Shown: piece after piece, positions 22,761-35,935 of the stretch
How the letters are laid out: the number at the start of each line of letters is the position of its first letter
Position numbering within the stretch: the first letter of the stretch is position 1
Source of the DNA: Hyposmocoma kahamanoa
Taxonomy: Eukaryota > Arthropoda > Insecta > Lepidoptera > Cosmopterigidae
Reading direction: 5' to 3'
Length of the DNA stretch: 64,000 bases
Assembly: GCF_003589595.1 (NCBI RefSeq)
Contig: NW_020654289.1
Location: forward strand, 359,426-423,425
Program-made: the position numbers and the translations under genes
Notes under the pieces: generated by a model
Database searches by the model: none
Told to the model about the DNA's origin: nothing
The model's input: only the letters and a program-made list of their open reading frames with translations

Positions 22761-24284
22761 GTTTTCAATAAAAGTTGATTAGGGTTGTACCAAGTCGATA
22801 AAAAATAACACATTCGATTAGTTCGAACACAGTCGAGTTCTCACAATACAGTGCTTCATATCTCGATAAGTAACGAGCCGTGTTGAATGCCTCTCCTATG
22901 TCCCGCGCCACCATCAATCAGTCCAGGATGTGCTTTTAACAGTTTCATTTAACACGCTAGTAATGTGAGTGCAGATTAATCAAACGTGCCCTCTCCTTAC
23001 ACTGTGCTAGAGATTTTCATTGGATTTTTTTTACACCACTAACGTAGTGAAGTCGTGCAAAAAGCTGCACTCGTTGATATGTTTTTTGTTTGAGTAAGAT
23101 AATTTGCGTCTGTTTTTATCAATATGGATTTTGATAGAATAACGCTTGAAAAGGTTCTAAATCAAAAAAATAAAAATAAACTGGTTGTTCTCTACAGTCG
23201 CCTTAAAAAAGTCACAAATTCATTCAAGGGGCAATGTCGTTGGCTTGCCAAATGTATGCGTTTTAAAATTTGCCATTTACGAGGTTTAAAACTATAGTTG
23301 GAACGAAAACTTAAACTAAAGGTTATTATTATACACCTTTTGCGTACTTGAATTTAAAAAATCATGATAGTGACCCGTTCGGCTTTTTCAAGTTGGACAT
23401 GTTGTTCAACCTGACATTTAAAGTAATTATTATAAATGATTATGTTGAACGCGACACATACTTAATTTAAAAAATCAACTACCGCTTTGATGTTGTGATG
23501 TATTTTGAGAATTAATTGTCAATGTTTATTATTTCAATAATTTTATCTCCGATGCACATTTACTGTTACATTTTGTAACTAAATGAGTTAAGTCAATCAG
23601 CATCTCACTCACACACTCACACATGAATATTTAATAGACTTGTTCTTTGTTGCTTATTTTATAATATAGTTGAAAATAGTGTAAAATATTTATATTAATA
23701 TCTCTGCCTAATTTCGTATAAATTTTATAGCAATACGTTCGAGTTGGTGAGCCAGCCTGAACGCCTGAGGCACTGATCTGTTGAACTAGTTTAGATTCCA
23801 GTCTCGTACAGATTTTAGCACATTAGTAAATATGAACCGTTTTTGTAACAAATATTCGTGGAGAGAAATAAATTTATTATTTTGTTATTACATCACTACG
23901 TTTGTTTATTTATTCATTTTAGTTCAAAAATTATACACGTATGTTGACCTTGATTTACCGAATCAGGACATATTGTCCTGGCTCGGCAAATCAAGGTCCA
24001 TAACCGTACCCTTCCCTTAGGAGAATCGCTTTGCCATAGTCCTTCAAACTCGCCCAGGATTGAAATTCTCGCTTCGTCTCTTCTCTCATAGTATTTTACC
24101 ACGCAGTTTCCATTACGACGATTTCCTTCTCTATTGACATAAATAACTTTTATGAACTTTATAACTAACTTTTGAAAATTAAAAACGCGTACATTTGTAT
24201 TTCTTTGCTTTTTGTAAAATACAAGTGCACATTGCCGAGGTCAACTCTATCTAATCTGATAGAAAGTGACAATGGAACGTTATT
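22761..24284. other. Mostly unannotated intronic sequence
   Basis: AT-rich. Apart from the hairpin at 23946-23998 nothing is recognised. Confidence 0.45.
23946..23998. repeat. Short near-perfect hairpin (25-bp arms, 3-base loop)
   Basis: Left arm 23946-23970 (begins GACCTTGATTTACCGA) and right arm 23974-23998 (ends GGCAAATCAAGGTC) pair at 22 of 25 positions plus one G:U in RNA. The loop is TAT. It could be a miRNA-sized foldback or a small MITE. The very tight loop argues against a typical miRNA precursor. Confidence 0.55.
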
Positions 24285-24590
24285 TCTTTTTTTTAAATAT
24301 CGAGTGACGAGACGAACGAGTCGTGCGCCTGATGGTAAGCTACACGCCTGTATATAACAGTTGCAGTGCACTCAGGGCTTTAAATCGCAAAGATCTGAGG
24401 GGCATTGCCACTGCGCCTGTCACCCTGAGACATAAGTTGACAAGTCCTATATGCCTGTTAGTTTCACCAGCACCTTACCCTTCAAAACCGGAACGCAGTA
24501 ATGCTAACATTACTGCATGGCGGCAGAAATGGGTAAGACGTTCCCTGGACGAACTCTTTCACAACAAGCTCTACTGCTGCCAACGTGCTA
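24285..24590 (-). repeat. Repeat A, full-length copy
   Basis: Contains every landmark from the T-run (24287-24294) through 'gatctgaggggcattgccac' and 'agttgacaagtcctatatgc' to 'aacaagctctactgctgc' (24563-24580). One of the best preserved copies. Confidence 0.8.
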
Positions 24591-26059
24591 GCAAGCACAC
24601 CTGTATAATGCCTATTCATTCTCGCCTTAAAAAGGCCCAAGTTAAAGCATTTAGTATCGAATAAGTCTACAAGCAGGCAGTTCCACTCCATAGCCGTTCG
24701 CCATTTCAATCTGGAGCGTAACGCTTCCTGCAAAGCCTTAGAATGTCTACAACACAGGACAGGAAGCCAAGCCTACGTCTATAGTCCCCAGTGCGGTGAT
24801 GGAAAGGGAAAGCGAAACTAAATGGTGCGATTCCATTTTAAATGGGACCTCTCTCGTGGTAATCCCATGATATATCTAATAGTAAGGCAAAGTAATTAAA
24901 CAATTTGAAATAAAATTTTGAGAGAGGTGTTTGGTGAGGTTAACACCTTTTTATATACACAATGTCTTCATATTTTGACATTTTAGGAATTCAACAAGAT
25001 AATTTCAATAATGGATTTCATCTCATCATTTACCTACTTTACATTTACATTTATTTTACTAGTACCACGAATCCACTCGTCTATTATGTATAACATAACT
25101 CTCCAATGCAACGACTCGAAAACATTATACGCCCGTTGTCCCAAAGGAAATTCGGAAGTTCCTTCTAATTCCCTCATAGTGTGATAATGAACGAGGTAAA
25201 TAATATCCAAAGTTGGTGGGAATGGGTCATTATTCTCTATGAGCAGGTCGTTTGTCACGGCAGGGGCGGCGTAAATGAACGTGTGGACAGCCGAACCATC
25301 GCCTGAATAACGGGGGATCAAGGCGCTGAAGATAAAAACCCACGTGACCGTTGCGTGATCGTAGCGCTGGAAATACAGAATTATAGCAAGAATGTATTTG
25401 GCTAAAATTAAAACAACTTATTTTTAACAAATGAACGTGGAACTGATTAAAAACGTAGAATGACCAATGAGTCAAAAAAGAAAAAACGATGTACCTATGG
25501 TATACCACAGATATTATAATGGATTATAAGAATAAAGTAGCTATTACTCATTTTACAGTTAACGTTAAGACTGAAGAAAAGAAGAATCAAAGTCAAAAAC
25601 AATAATATAAAAGGTATCAAACCAGAAAAAGGAAAAGGAATTCGCAAATAAATAAAAGGAGCGTAATAAGTCATGTAACCTCCCATTTTCCACGTAATGA
25701 AAATTTTCTTTTTCCTCCCGGCTGTGTACCGTAGTGGAGTTAATAAATCCAATAGGCCTTAACTTAGGGTGGAATTTATTACACTATCCGATGATAAATT
25801 ATTCATTGGCCTAATTGAGGATTCGGTATCGGATTAGATGTGAATATTTGCATAAATTAAACGCAATCGAACATCGAATCGCGGATTTGATCATTACTAT
25901 TGTGTTAGAGGCATTTTCGTTTCTCAGCCCGCGTTACTTGGGTTAGCTTTGCGCTCGCCCCTGACTTTGTAAAGGCCAATGCGAAAATGGATCAAGCGAA
26001 ACAAGTACCTCTAATAATAATAATAATAGCAAGCAAAGATATAATATGTAAATATAATA
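24591..26059. other. Unannotated intronic sequence
   Basis: No supported feature. The ORFs at 25034-25321, 25230-25508 and 25495-25752 do not resemble known proteins. A short (TAA)n run lies at 26009-26027. Confidence 0.45.
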
Positions 26060-26400
26060 GCTGCTGAAATTCCAGGCACATGGGACTTGTCAAATTATTA
26101 TATCTCAGGTTGACGGACGCACTAGCAATGTCCTTCCTATATAGTAATCTTTGCATTTTAAGGCGAGTCACTGGAGCAGAAGCGGGTAAAACTGTTTTGC
26201 TAGTTCAAATAGTTTAGGTATTAAAAATGTTCGTTCTAAAGACTGTGCTAATGTGTTACACTATAGAATGTAACGATCCTAAAATCTGGGAGCCTAGATT
26301 GCAATACCTCACCTTAAGTTCTAAGTGCCACTAAAACTGCTATGGACAGGCGTGTCGAAGTGACGGGACGAACAAATCGTGCGCCTGATTACCATCAGTA
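26060..26400 (+). repeat. Repeat A, rearranged copy
   Basis: Sense-strand pieces 'caggcacatgggacttgtca' (26075), 'tctcaggttgacgga' (26102) and 'tatggacaggcgtgtcg' (26340-26356) are followed directly by the opposite-strand piece 'gtgacgggacgaacaa' (26360-26375). The junction joins two inverted fragments, so this is either an inversion or two insertions. Confidence 0.6.
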
Positions 26401-27653
26401 TCATAGAATAACATTTGTAATAACGTAGAAAACAATGATCTTCTGAGAAGTACTAATTTTGCTTTTCCAATAAACATTATTAAATTATAGAAAACATTTT
26501 CCGCTCTGATACAACTTCATACTCTTTACGAATAGAGCTATCATATTGTAATTTACATTTATTATTTGTTGTTGCTAATGAAAGCTGTTTTTTTATGTTT
26601 CTAAAAAAACCAGCTTTCATATTGGTATATGCAAGACTTGGAGTTATATTTTACACTACCAGATCTATGATCCCAGTCCGCACAGAACGAATTTTCAGAT
26701 TTTTTTCCATATCGGGGCGCGACGTGTGAATTTGTCGCAAACTCTAGGGGATTCTATGCCCAGAAAACTCATTAAGGAAATGTGGAGGGTGCGTTTTTTG
26801 CATTCTTTTGTTCTGCGGACGAACACGCGAGGCCAGTGGCGATCGTTAGCCGGAATGGACTGTTGTTAGTTGTCACAATGACGCCGATATATCAGCCTGC
26901 GGGGGACATGGACGACCAATGATAGAGCTGAGAGGGTGACGTAACTGTTACTTATGCGTAAGAAACTATAATTCCTTTCGATTTGTGCATTTATAGAGTA
27001 GAAAAAAATTACTAAATGCACCTACGGTTTTACGTGCCTACGCTGTGCAATAGGGTGGTTCGTCATCTCTTATCAACTTTTAGAGAATTTGATAGAAGTA
27101 GTAAAAACAAAACCTCATCAAGAAATTGTACACCAAATAATATTAGATAGTATTAAAGAAACAACCTACAAATAAAACCAAGTAGAAATGATGACGTCAT
27201 CATCAACGGGAATTTCATATTTGATGGTTCAGCATGCTCACCCGCATAACTTTAATCGACGGTCTTTTATATAATATTACGACATCAAATCTGTTTTCCG
27301 ATGTGCTGAAATTTTATGATAATCATAAAATATCTTCGGATTTCGTAGTTTAGACGGTAGTTATTATAAGACTTATACGTAACACAAAGTTTGTGAACGA
27401 ACTAGTTTTGTCGTAACCAGTTTATTTTCTTTGAAGTACAAGTAAATACAAGATTTATAGGTATGGTTGAGATCGTTTCCTGCTATGAGTAGCAACTAGT
27501 TGTAAATTTATCACGAAATAAGAGGTTGAAATCTGTCTTCATATTATCTAGAAGCAAATAACTTATTTTTATTGTTCCTTTATTCAAGTACGTGTTCTAC
27601 ATGTAACCGTGAACAAAACTTATTGCGAAATAGAGATTTTAAGGTTTTATTAG
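26401..27653. other. Unannotated; GC-richer block at about 26690-26950
   Basis: Nothing coding. A foldback lies at about 26578-26621 ('atgaaagctg' facing 'cagctttcat'). The block at 26690-26950 is less AT-rich than its surroundings and carries no repeat signature I know, so it could be a conserved non-coding element. Confidence 0.3.
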
Positions 27654-28050
27654 TATGTTCAGTAATAAATCGAGTTATTAGGTTTTCGCGAATGTTACAC
27701 ATAGGAAATGAAACTATTTTTCCGGATTTAAATCGCGTACTTACCTACTTACCTATTTGTTTTTTCAAACAAAATTATTAATCCGGCCGGATCGAAGGAT
27801 TTTTTTCAGAGTGTTCGATCTTTGTATTAATATTTATAACAAAGTAGTGAAGTAATTTCACATAAAAAATAATTGAATATCAATTCAATAAAAAAAATTT
27901 AAAATTATTAATATGAGACATAACTGGTTGATGACTGTTCCACCGTGACCATGGGACCTGCAAAGGATCCGAAACGTCGGTTTGTTTGAAAAAACAAATA
28001 TACGCGATTAAATCCGGAAAAATAGTTTCATTTCCTATGTTCAGTAATGT
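27654..28050. mobile_element. Palindromic non-autonomous element ('element P'), copy 1
   Basis: Inverted arms 'aggaaatgaaactatttttc' plus 'cggatttaaatcgcgta' (27702-27740) and 'tacgcgattaaatccgga' plus 'aaaatagtttcatttcct' (28000-28036) enclose about 260 bp. Part of the centre reads 'ccgaaacgtcggtttgtttg' (27970-27990). The 13-mer TATGTTCAGTAAT occurs on both sides (27654-27666 and 28036-28048) and may be a target duplication. Two other copies lie at about 36.43 and 48.84 kb. Confidence 0.65.
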
Positions 28051-28494
28051 TAAGAAACGAAAAAGGACGGAAAATCGCCGTATTACAATGCAACTACAAC
28101 AACATCTTGAATATACTTTTTAAGTAGATTATTTTCAGAAATATGAAATTGTAAAGCGTCCCAGCCTATTATGAATACAGTAAATAGCTACCTTTACCGA
28201 CACTAACACTGAAAAGTTCAAACGTAATGGCAGCAACTCTAGATAAGCACTCCGACCTATACGCAATAAACACAGAAACGACCTTAAAAAGGTCCAGTAC
28301 AACTTAGGCATAGCGGAACAATAACCAGAGTACCGGTGTACAATGTGACACCGAACGAAATCTAAGGCTTGGGATTCACCGTTTATAAGGCTTCTAGAAA
28401 AGCAATTTTATGGCATTAAAGAGTTTCTTATTTCCTTAAATCAGTTAATGTAATACAAAATCGTTTTATCATGATTTTTAACAGCACTGACTGT

Positions 28495-28565
28495 CATTTA
28501 CAATGTAATGTAGCGTAATGTGATGTAACGTAATGTAGTGTAATTTAGTTTAGCGTATTGTACTG
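28495..28565. repeat. Degenerate tandem repeat of GTAATGTA-like units
   Basis: Roughly 9-10-bp units (gtaatgtag, cgtaatgtga, tgtaacgtaa, tgtagtgtaa and so on) repeated over about 65 bp. Confidence 0.55.
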
Positions 28566-31500
28566 TTTGTTGGATTATCAATTTTGAATGACAAAACGCC
28601 AATGTCTTATATCTTATAATTTTGTTATCGATACATTATTTCATTTCAATTCAGTTATTGCAGACGCTGTACTATGTAGTATCTTTCTACCGTATTAGTT
28701 GTTACCACAACGTTTTTGAAACAAATTGGCAACTCTATGTTGGAATATTGCCATACAAATAGGTCAGACGAACAACTCCCGATCGACGATAATCGTTCCA
28801 TTGACACAATTGCTCGTGTTCCCATAAAGTTATCCATTTGTGGAAAATTGTACTGTACTGTTCCAAATATATGCAGCTAATTGCGGGCAGAGGGTGCAGA
28901 ACACACCCCGATATGTTAGCCCCAACGGGGTTTTCACCATGTCTTCTAAAAGGATTTACACTTTTTACAAAAAATTTATAAATAGGGGTTAAACATCGAA
29001 ATTGCCGTTCACACAAGTCGATTCAAAAACAAGTTTTACAAAACAATATTACTATCAATCAAAATACGTACGCTACTACGTTACTACAAAATGCATGTGT
29101 ACTGTGTTGTCTACTTAAGGAATAAATGTTTTCTATTTCTACGCATGCTGTCGATGCACTTTTGGCCACCTTGCTGTAAACTAATTTATTTCTTTACAGT
29201 ATAATATTAGCTGTAAAGAGAAATCCACAAAGACCAACCAATATTCCAGTGCTTCACGGCGATTAAACTGTTTTCCTTGTAGATAATTGTCAGAATTGTG
29301 GAGCGAAGAGCGTAACCTGCAACTCCTGTAAGATGGAAATGACATGATTATGTAAGTATAAGTAGCGGTGAAGATTGGCTGACTAACCGTGATTGATTCG
29401 GTCTTGCCATCACCGTTCGCATTTCTTCACAACGGTGTTATGATTGTGGAATACACTGTGTGGACTTGTCGCCAGGGTTCAACCACTGTGATCCAACAAT
29501 TATCAAAAATAATCCATTTTTACATAATTACATGCATTTTCATTTTAATCAGGGGTGTGCTCTAGAACTCCTTTGTGTCTGATTCATTAAGATGTGCTGT
29601 TTCGATAACACGGTTTCTGTTGTTGTTCGGAAAATTCGTGTAATATCTGTTTATTCCGTTTATTTTTATTTTTGTTATTTTACTGATTTGGCACCACTGG
29701 GTCAGAATTGCGTGTAGAAGTACATTTAATCGCTTTGCTAACTTCATTGTAGCTTGCAACGGATCATATTCAACAAAACCTTGCGATCACCATTGTCCAC
29801 CATAAACTCTGATCGTCCATAAGGTAAATTTGCCAGGCTACAAACAAACCAAAAGCGCACGATGCGTTCTCTAGTTGTATCGGATCCATTATTGTTTCGA
29901 GTCGTTCATGCCGCATTACGCCACGGCAGAGCTCTTATTTTAATAGAATCTCAAACATGGCCTTAAAAATAAGTTTCTAATCTGAATCGTGCACATGTAC
30001 AGTACAACATTAAAACGACAATCAGATAAATATAAAATATGTTTTTATTCCTTTAGAAACTAGCTCTGTAAAAGCAATTGGCTCAGTGCGTACTAATATT
30101 TCTAAACTGCTATTATTGTGTCATGGTCAGTTTCAACTCAATGCAATACCAGTCGTTCGACACCATTGGATAATACGGTAACACTAACTAGACAGGTGAA
30201 ATGGACGTTAATCGTGTCATCAGCGCTGTTGTCCGAGTTTCCAACAAATTAACCTTTATCCATTTTGTTTATCCATATAGTATTTTTTGTTAAGCCTGAG
30301 GGTTTCATTATTTTTCTTTATAGCTTCGTTCGTTTAGCGCAATAAGGTCTCGACTGTCTATATTTATTAATAAACAACTGTAAGCAATTTGCTTTCATCT
30401 CACTTAATTATGAAAAATGTTTTTTACTGAATTTTACTATTTGATTTTGCAAATAAGCAGGAGTAAACAATAGTATAACATAGACTTAAATCAACAAAAT
30501 TAAAAAAATTCATTTGATTAGTTTTGTTGGTAATTCAAACTAATAAACAAATAACTAAATTAAGACAATATTTTAATCGAATGATCTGAAAATGTAAATC
30601 GAATTAATTAATAAAATCTCTTGACAACACCAAAGAAAAAACGTCCATAAGCGAGAATTCTGCAAAACTTTTTAATCTTCACGAACAATAACGTGTAAAT
30701 CATAAATATTGTTGTGACTTCATTAACAATGATATCGACGAAAATATGACAATAGGAGCCTTGGGTAACGACATAATCAAATTGGCCTCCGCCCATCTGT
30801 TCTAGGGTTAGGAGAAGGGGCTTTCCAGACATTACGCACGAATGCCCTTGATAATAGCCTCGATACACTACAGGGGAGTGTCCAGGGTGATTTATTACAC
30901 CTTAAACGGATTGTATTTCGACGGTAGATTTCCTTTATCGATAGTATCGGATCTCCCCTCGGGATCTAACTATTGTCTATATAAAAGTTCAAATTCTCGT
31001 ATCACTGTTTGAGTGACGAAAGTATTTTATGATGAATGGTAAGATGTTTATAATAGCGACTAGTTATTTAACATTTTTATTTATTTATACGTTTGTATTT
31101 ATGTACTTCGCCATGTTGAATCTGTGCCTTATTGTTATTATTGCTTAGTACTGTTTGCACGGTTTTGGTTATCTTATTTAATTTGTAATCTTGGAGATGG
31201 CGACTGAATCTGCCTTTGTCAACAACATTTCGATTAATATTTAATAAAAGCTGTTTTTTCTTAAACGTTTCGTTTTGCAAGCAGTTTTATACTCTAAAGT
31301 ATTTTGTTGAAGTTTTATCATGGTTTCCGGAGAATAAAATTGCCATCGTATAATATTTTTGGAAGGGGGAGATGTAGATTGTAAGGGTTCGCGAAAAAAT
31401 GAGCCCGAAATAGCCACTTCGGAAAATAATACACACTAGGGGGTGCTGATGGTTTGCGTGCCACATGTGCTCTGTTTCATTTTTGCTAGAGATGCCTTAA

Positions 31501-31779
31501 ATTATTTATCGAGTTCATAAAAGTTTAAATGATGACATGAAATGATACACTCTTGCAACCTTAAAAGGCACCTTTTTTGTATATTTCATATACATATCGC
31601 TGTGAAGAAAAAAATAAAAACTCAAAAGTGATATTAATATAAGCAAAAGCGATATGTAAATATCATGACGCACCAAATGTCAATTTTACCTAATTTTTCC
31701 GGTAACAAAATACTTCCGACTCTGTTTCACAGTTGTTAACAATTATAGCAGGAATTTAGACATCGAGTACGTCGGCAAT
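28566..31779. other. Unannotated intronic sequence
   Basis: About 3.2 kb, AT-rich, without a coding region, RNA gene or repeat that I recognise. Short ORFs (28735-29016, 29562-29759, 30608-30868, 31077-31280) have no known domain. Confidence 0.45.
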
Positions 31780-31995
31780 ATGCCGATATCTCCCCTCTCT
31801 ACCGAGTGAAGGGTGGCGCGGCGCGTGCGGCCCCTGGGAGACGCGAAATGTGCAAACAATTAGAAGGAGCTCTTTTTTGTGCTCTTTCGCCCGCGAGTCG
31901 CCTCACAATGGCACTTTATGTCGACAACAGCTCGCTCTTTTAAAACGCGGCAAAATCTATCCCTGCACTAGACATCTGCTATGCTCACACCACTA
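31780..31995. other. GC-rich non-coding block
   Basis: 'gagtgaagggtggcgcggcg' and 'cgtgcggcccctgggagacg' stand out from the AT-rich intron. No long ORF and no repeat landmark. It could be a regulatory element of the surrounding gene or an alternative first exon or promoter. I cannot tell which from sequence alone. Confidence 0.3.
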
Positions 31996-34000
31996 AGTCA
32001 TTTTAATGAACGCACTATGAAAAATGATCAATTTTATTGATTTCAATATCGCACCAAACTTGACCGTTTAAACACAGCTCTCCCAGAAAGGAATGTCGCC
32101 GCAGGCGCTCTCGTAATTCCACTCAAAAGATTTCTTTGATAGCTCTCCTTTGTAAACGTGGAGTACGTATCTGAAGTCCCATTTTTCGTCTAAATACATA
32201 AGTACTGGCAATCGGAAAACTCGGCGCGGGATCCCTCACTGCGTGAACCTATTCGATCTCATGCATTTAAATTCAGAATTAGTGAAAAGCCTTGCCCGCA
32301 GACCGACTTTTTGCCGGAGGTAAGCAAGCTCTTTGGATTTCTCTCTAATACCATTTTCGTTGAACATGCGATTGATTTAACAATGCCTTTGTATACCATT
32401 AACAATAACATTTTAAAAGATTTGACTTTTAACTTGCATGTATAATAGAATGTTGTGGTTAAAACGTGTTTCATGTTTTATTTTCGGTCGGCTTAGCAAT
32501 CAGCATACCTTTCCGGTTCACAAAGGGGCGCGGTGCGACAACATAAATAATCTATCCGAAGACAAGTCGCCCCATCTCTGTTACGCGGAAAAACGTATCT
32601 GCGACATAAAAGGATGGTGGGAGCTCGGTTCGTTACGTTTTGTCGCTCCCCCGGGCGTACCTTGCTCCGTACACTGGCGGCTAGTGGCCCTAGAACATGA
32701 ATGTTTTATGCTTACGTCACAACCCTGATTTGTATCCACAAGTCGGCCCAGTTTATGGCGTCTGTTGTTTCGCGGTAAGCAATAAAGGTTCGTGTTTATT
32801 GTTTTCCGTATAGGAGTTCAAGGTCTGCAGCATTTTGTCGTTATTTTTGATGTCACTCCAAATTACTAGCCCGTGATTTTAGGTGGCAAAGTGTTTGACG
32901 TTATATTTTAATCATCAAGCTCAGACATTAAATCTTTAAAAGGGTACTCTTAAGTCCCATTGTGTGGTTCGGAAACCTTTTTGATAATATTTTACAGTAG
33001 TCTACAAAATTACTCCTTTTTGCAATTGTCTTTGCCTACAACGTAATTGAGTCTTATTCCAACATGATATTTAAACATGAGCCAAACGTCAATCTTGTTG
33101 TCTGCGTTTAGGTCTATTTCATTTTAAGTATCATTACGGTAAGTAAGATAATTATTATTGTACATTCTTTTACAGGTACTTTCAATACTAACTTAATGGG
33201 CAAGTTTAACGGTTGATAAATTGTATTGAATTAAGGTGGCCTCGCAAGAATTTCGTGCATCAATAACATTAACTTTGTTACTAAATTTCGAGCAAGAGTG
33301 AAAGGTTCCTTTATGGAAAATATCGTAACAAATTCCCTAATTCGTTACAAGTGCTGGTGCTTTAGCCCACTACGCAGTCCCCTCTTAAGGTGTAGCGTAT
33401 ACGAGTTTACTTTGACCGTGCAGCGGCAGCGGGCTCCAGCGTCGTTACCGGAGATTGGAATAGGCCGAAAATATTTACCTAAATTTCAATTAATGCGTAT
33501 AGAGTGGATAATACATCCCTCTGAAATCCCGGAATGATTAAAAATAAAAGCGTAAAATCAGAACACACAACAAATCGTATACTATAATTATTATTTTCTC
33601 CTATTCTTACACTGTTTTTAATATTATGTGTTTATTATTATTTATACTTTCACTTCTTTCCTTTATTTCGTGGTGTTGGACTACCAACAAAGTTTTGTGG
33701 TAATAATTTATTTATCCAATCTATTTTGTTCATTAATTTAATTATTTTATTTGTGTAAGTGCAATATATGTATTAAATTCGTATTTAGTTAGCATTTGTA
33801 GCGCCCTCAGCCAATTAATATCTTAAAATTTTTTTCTGTAGCCCGATAGATTCCTGGAAGAGTCTTTCTGTGCAATACAGAGTATTTGTACTGTATTGTA
33901 TTTTGTACACCATATTTTTTCTAATAGTAAAGTAATAAAACTATAGACCTATTCTAGTTATCATCCACTCTGTATATATTGCTTCTTTGAAGTGAAATAT
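31996..34000. other. Unannotated intronic sequence
   Basis: The 96-codon ORF at 32438-32728 (plus) is longer than most chance ORFs here but matches nothing I know. No splice context supports it as an exon. Confidence 0.4.
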
Positions 34001-34046
34001 TATTTTTAAATTCACAGTGAATAGTTTCACTGTGAATTTAAAAATA
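34001..34046. repeat. Perfect 21-bp-arm hairpin
   Basis: Left arm 34001-34021 ('tatttttaaattcacagtga' then a) is the exact reverse complement of 34026-34046, with a TAGT loop. Its exactness in otherwise decayed DNA suggests a recent origin. Confidence 0.75.
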
Positions 34047-34879
34047 TAACAATCCAATCCACCATCCCATATTCCAGTGCTTCACGTCGCTTCTTCTAAT
34101 ACTAACTATAATCAATATCTCATAAACAGCATCATTACTCCAACTATTCGTTAATTTATCAGCTAAATCTAAAACAACACACAGCGTATTCTACTGTTGT
34201 ACAGCCTCGTGTTGGATGGAGCGAGTGTATATGTAACAGAGACATAAAATTAAGGCGGTCGAGGGCTAAGGACGATTATCAATTTGGGCCCACTGTGCGA
34301 CGGTGTCCATCGAGCGTCCTGTGCAATTTTATTCCGTGATCCTAAGGCTAATAAGCCTTGTGATGAAATATTACATCTCACGTTTTTCTTATTGCGTTCA
34401 GTATTTATTTTTCCGTTATTCGAAACGGTGAAAGAACATAAATTTATTAGCATACTCTGGTGTTTTACCGCGTACGCTGTAAATGTAGGTAGAAGTTATT
34501 GTTAGTTTTATTTTAACAAAGCAATTTTCTTCTCGAAATAAATCTCTGACAAAACGAATATAAAAATACAGAGCAAGGTTTACAGGCAAGTAACATATCT
34601 TCGTTTTTCCCTGGAGGCATTGAACTCAGGTTACCTAGTCTGTTTTATGTAACACATCGAAATATCGTAGTGTACGGCGCGTAAATCGTCAAAACCTCCT
34701 TCGGTATATTGCTGGATAAATAAAAAATCGTTCTACTTTAGAAAAGCACGTGACGCGTAAAAACATAACTCTTAAAAATGTTGTGTAAAATTTTATTCCG
34801 CTTTTCCATAATATAGAAATATTTCCTAAGTTAAAACACATCATGCTTCCTGAAACGATACGAAATAATCTCAGTACAG
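34047..34879. other. Unannotated intronic sequence
   Basis: No supported feature. The overlapping ORFs at 34250-34453 (minus) and 34284-34505 (plus) are on opposite strands of the same stretch. Confidence 0.4.
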
Positions 34880-35335
34880 AGTACTACAAAACCGACCTCA
34901 ATAGGACGTAGAATTACCAAATTTCATTGAAATCGGTTACCGGAAAGTGCGCAAACCCGGATTCATCCCCTAGTTCGCCACTATACGGGACTTGACACGG
35001 GACATAATAAAAATCGGTTCTCACTACTCAAAGTGTATTGAGAGGAAAACGCCTTGAATTGCAGAATATCAAAATCAACCATTAAAATAATTGCTCCTTG
35101 TCATAAAATTTAGGCTCTAAGCATAAAAATGTATCTTCAGGTGTGAACAGCCCTTAGAGGAGTATTATTTTTCTTTGGAATTAAATGGGACCACTATGGA
35201 GGTACCCTCTTTCCAAGAAAAAAAGGATTTGAAAATCGGTTCACAAATACCGAAGTTATCGCGTAACATACATAGAAAAAAAAACATTCAGTCGAATTGA
35301 GAACCTCCTATTTTTTTGGAGTCGGTTAATTAAAA
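34880..35335 (+). repeat. Dispersed lepidopteran repeat ('gtcggttaa' type)
   Basis: Contains 'tttcattgaaatcggttacc' (34921-34940), 'gttatcgcgtaacatacata' (35254-35273) and 'gtcgaattgagaacctccta' (35291-35311), and ends 'ggagtcggttaattaaaa' (35319-35336). This string of motifs recurs widely in moth and butterfly genomes. The element class is not settled from this copy alone. Confidence 0.55.
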
Positions 35336-35894
35336 ACAATGTGTTTTTATGCGTTGTTTTTTACATGTTTCTCGTGTTTGCAGCACTCACAACAATTTCA
35401 ATAGCAACGTCTTTCTTGATATTGAATTTTTTTTTTGGTTCCTTGCAAATCACAAGGACAAAACCTGATTTTTTTACCAACCGGTGCAAGAGAGAAACTA
35501 TAAATGTGAAGTCTGGATGTCTATCTGCGGCACCGTAGCATCCAAACAGATGGCCTGATCTCAAAGCGGTTTTGTCATTTGAAGGCTAATTGAATTGTAA
35601 CGGTTCCAAGCTATGATTACCAATAGTAAAGATCACCAGCTGTTTTCTCAGTTAGTGCAGGGATTTCAGTCACACAATGAATATTTATTTTACTTCCACT
35701 TATCCCCTTGACTTGTTTGGTGTACTAAGGAAATCCGACTACATCCTAACTTTGATCCGATCACAACTGTTGGCAGATTACCCAACTCCTCAACTACTTG
35801 CAGTAGAACTATTGTGTTCGGTCTCATTAAGTTTGTCTCGACCAGTGGTTAGCTCACCGAAGGTGACTTTGTTGCCTTTTTGAAGTGCACTATA

Positions 35895-35935
35895 TACTTT
35901 TTTTTACTTTTATTTATTTGTTTATTTATTTATAA
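35895..35935 (-). repeat. Possible LINE tail, (TTTA)n
   Basis: A TTTATTTATT-type run followed by 'aataagactcttgtggactt' resembles the minus-strand 3' end of LINEs such as the one at 58889. No coding part remains. Confidence 0.35.

Noticed and set aside
32438..32728. 96-codon ORF, possible exon
   Set aside because: No recognisable domain and no convincing splice sites.
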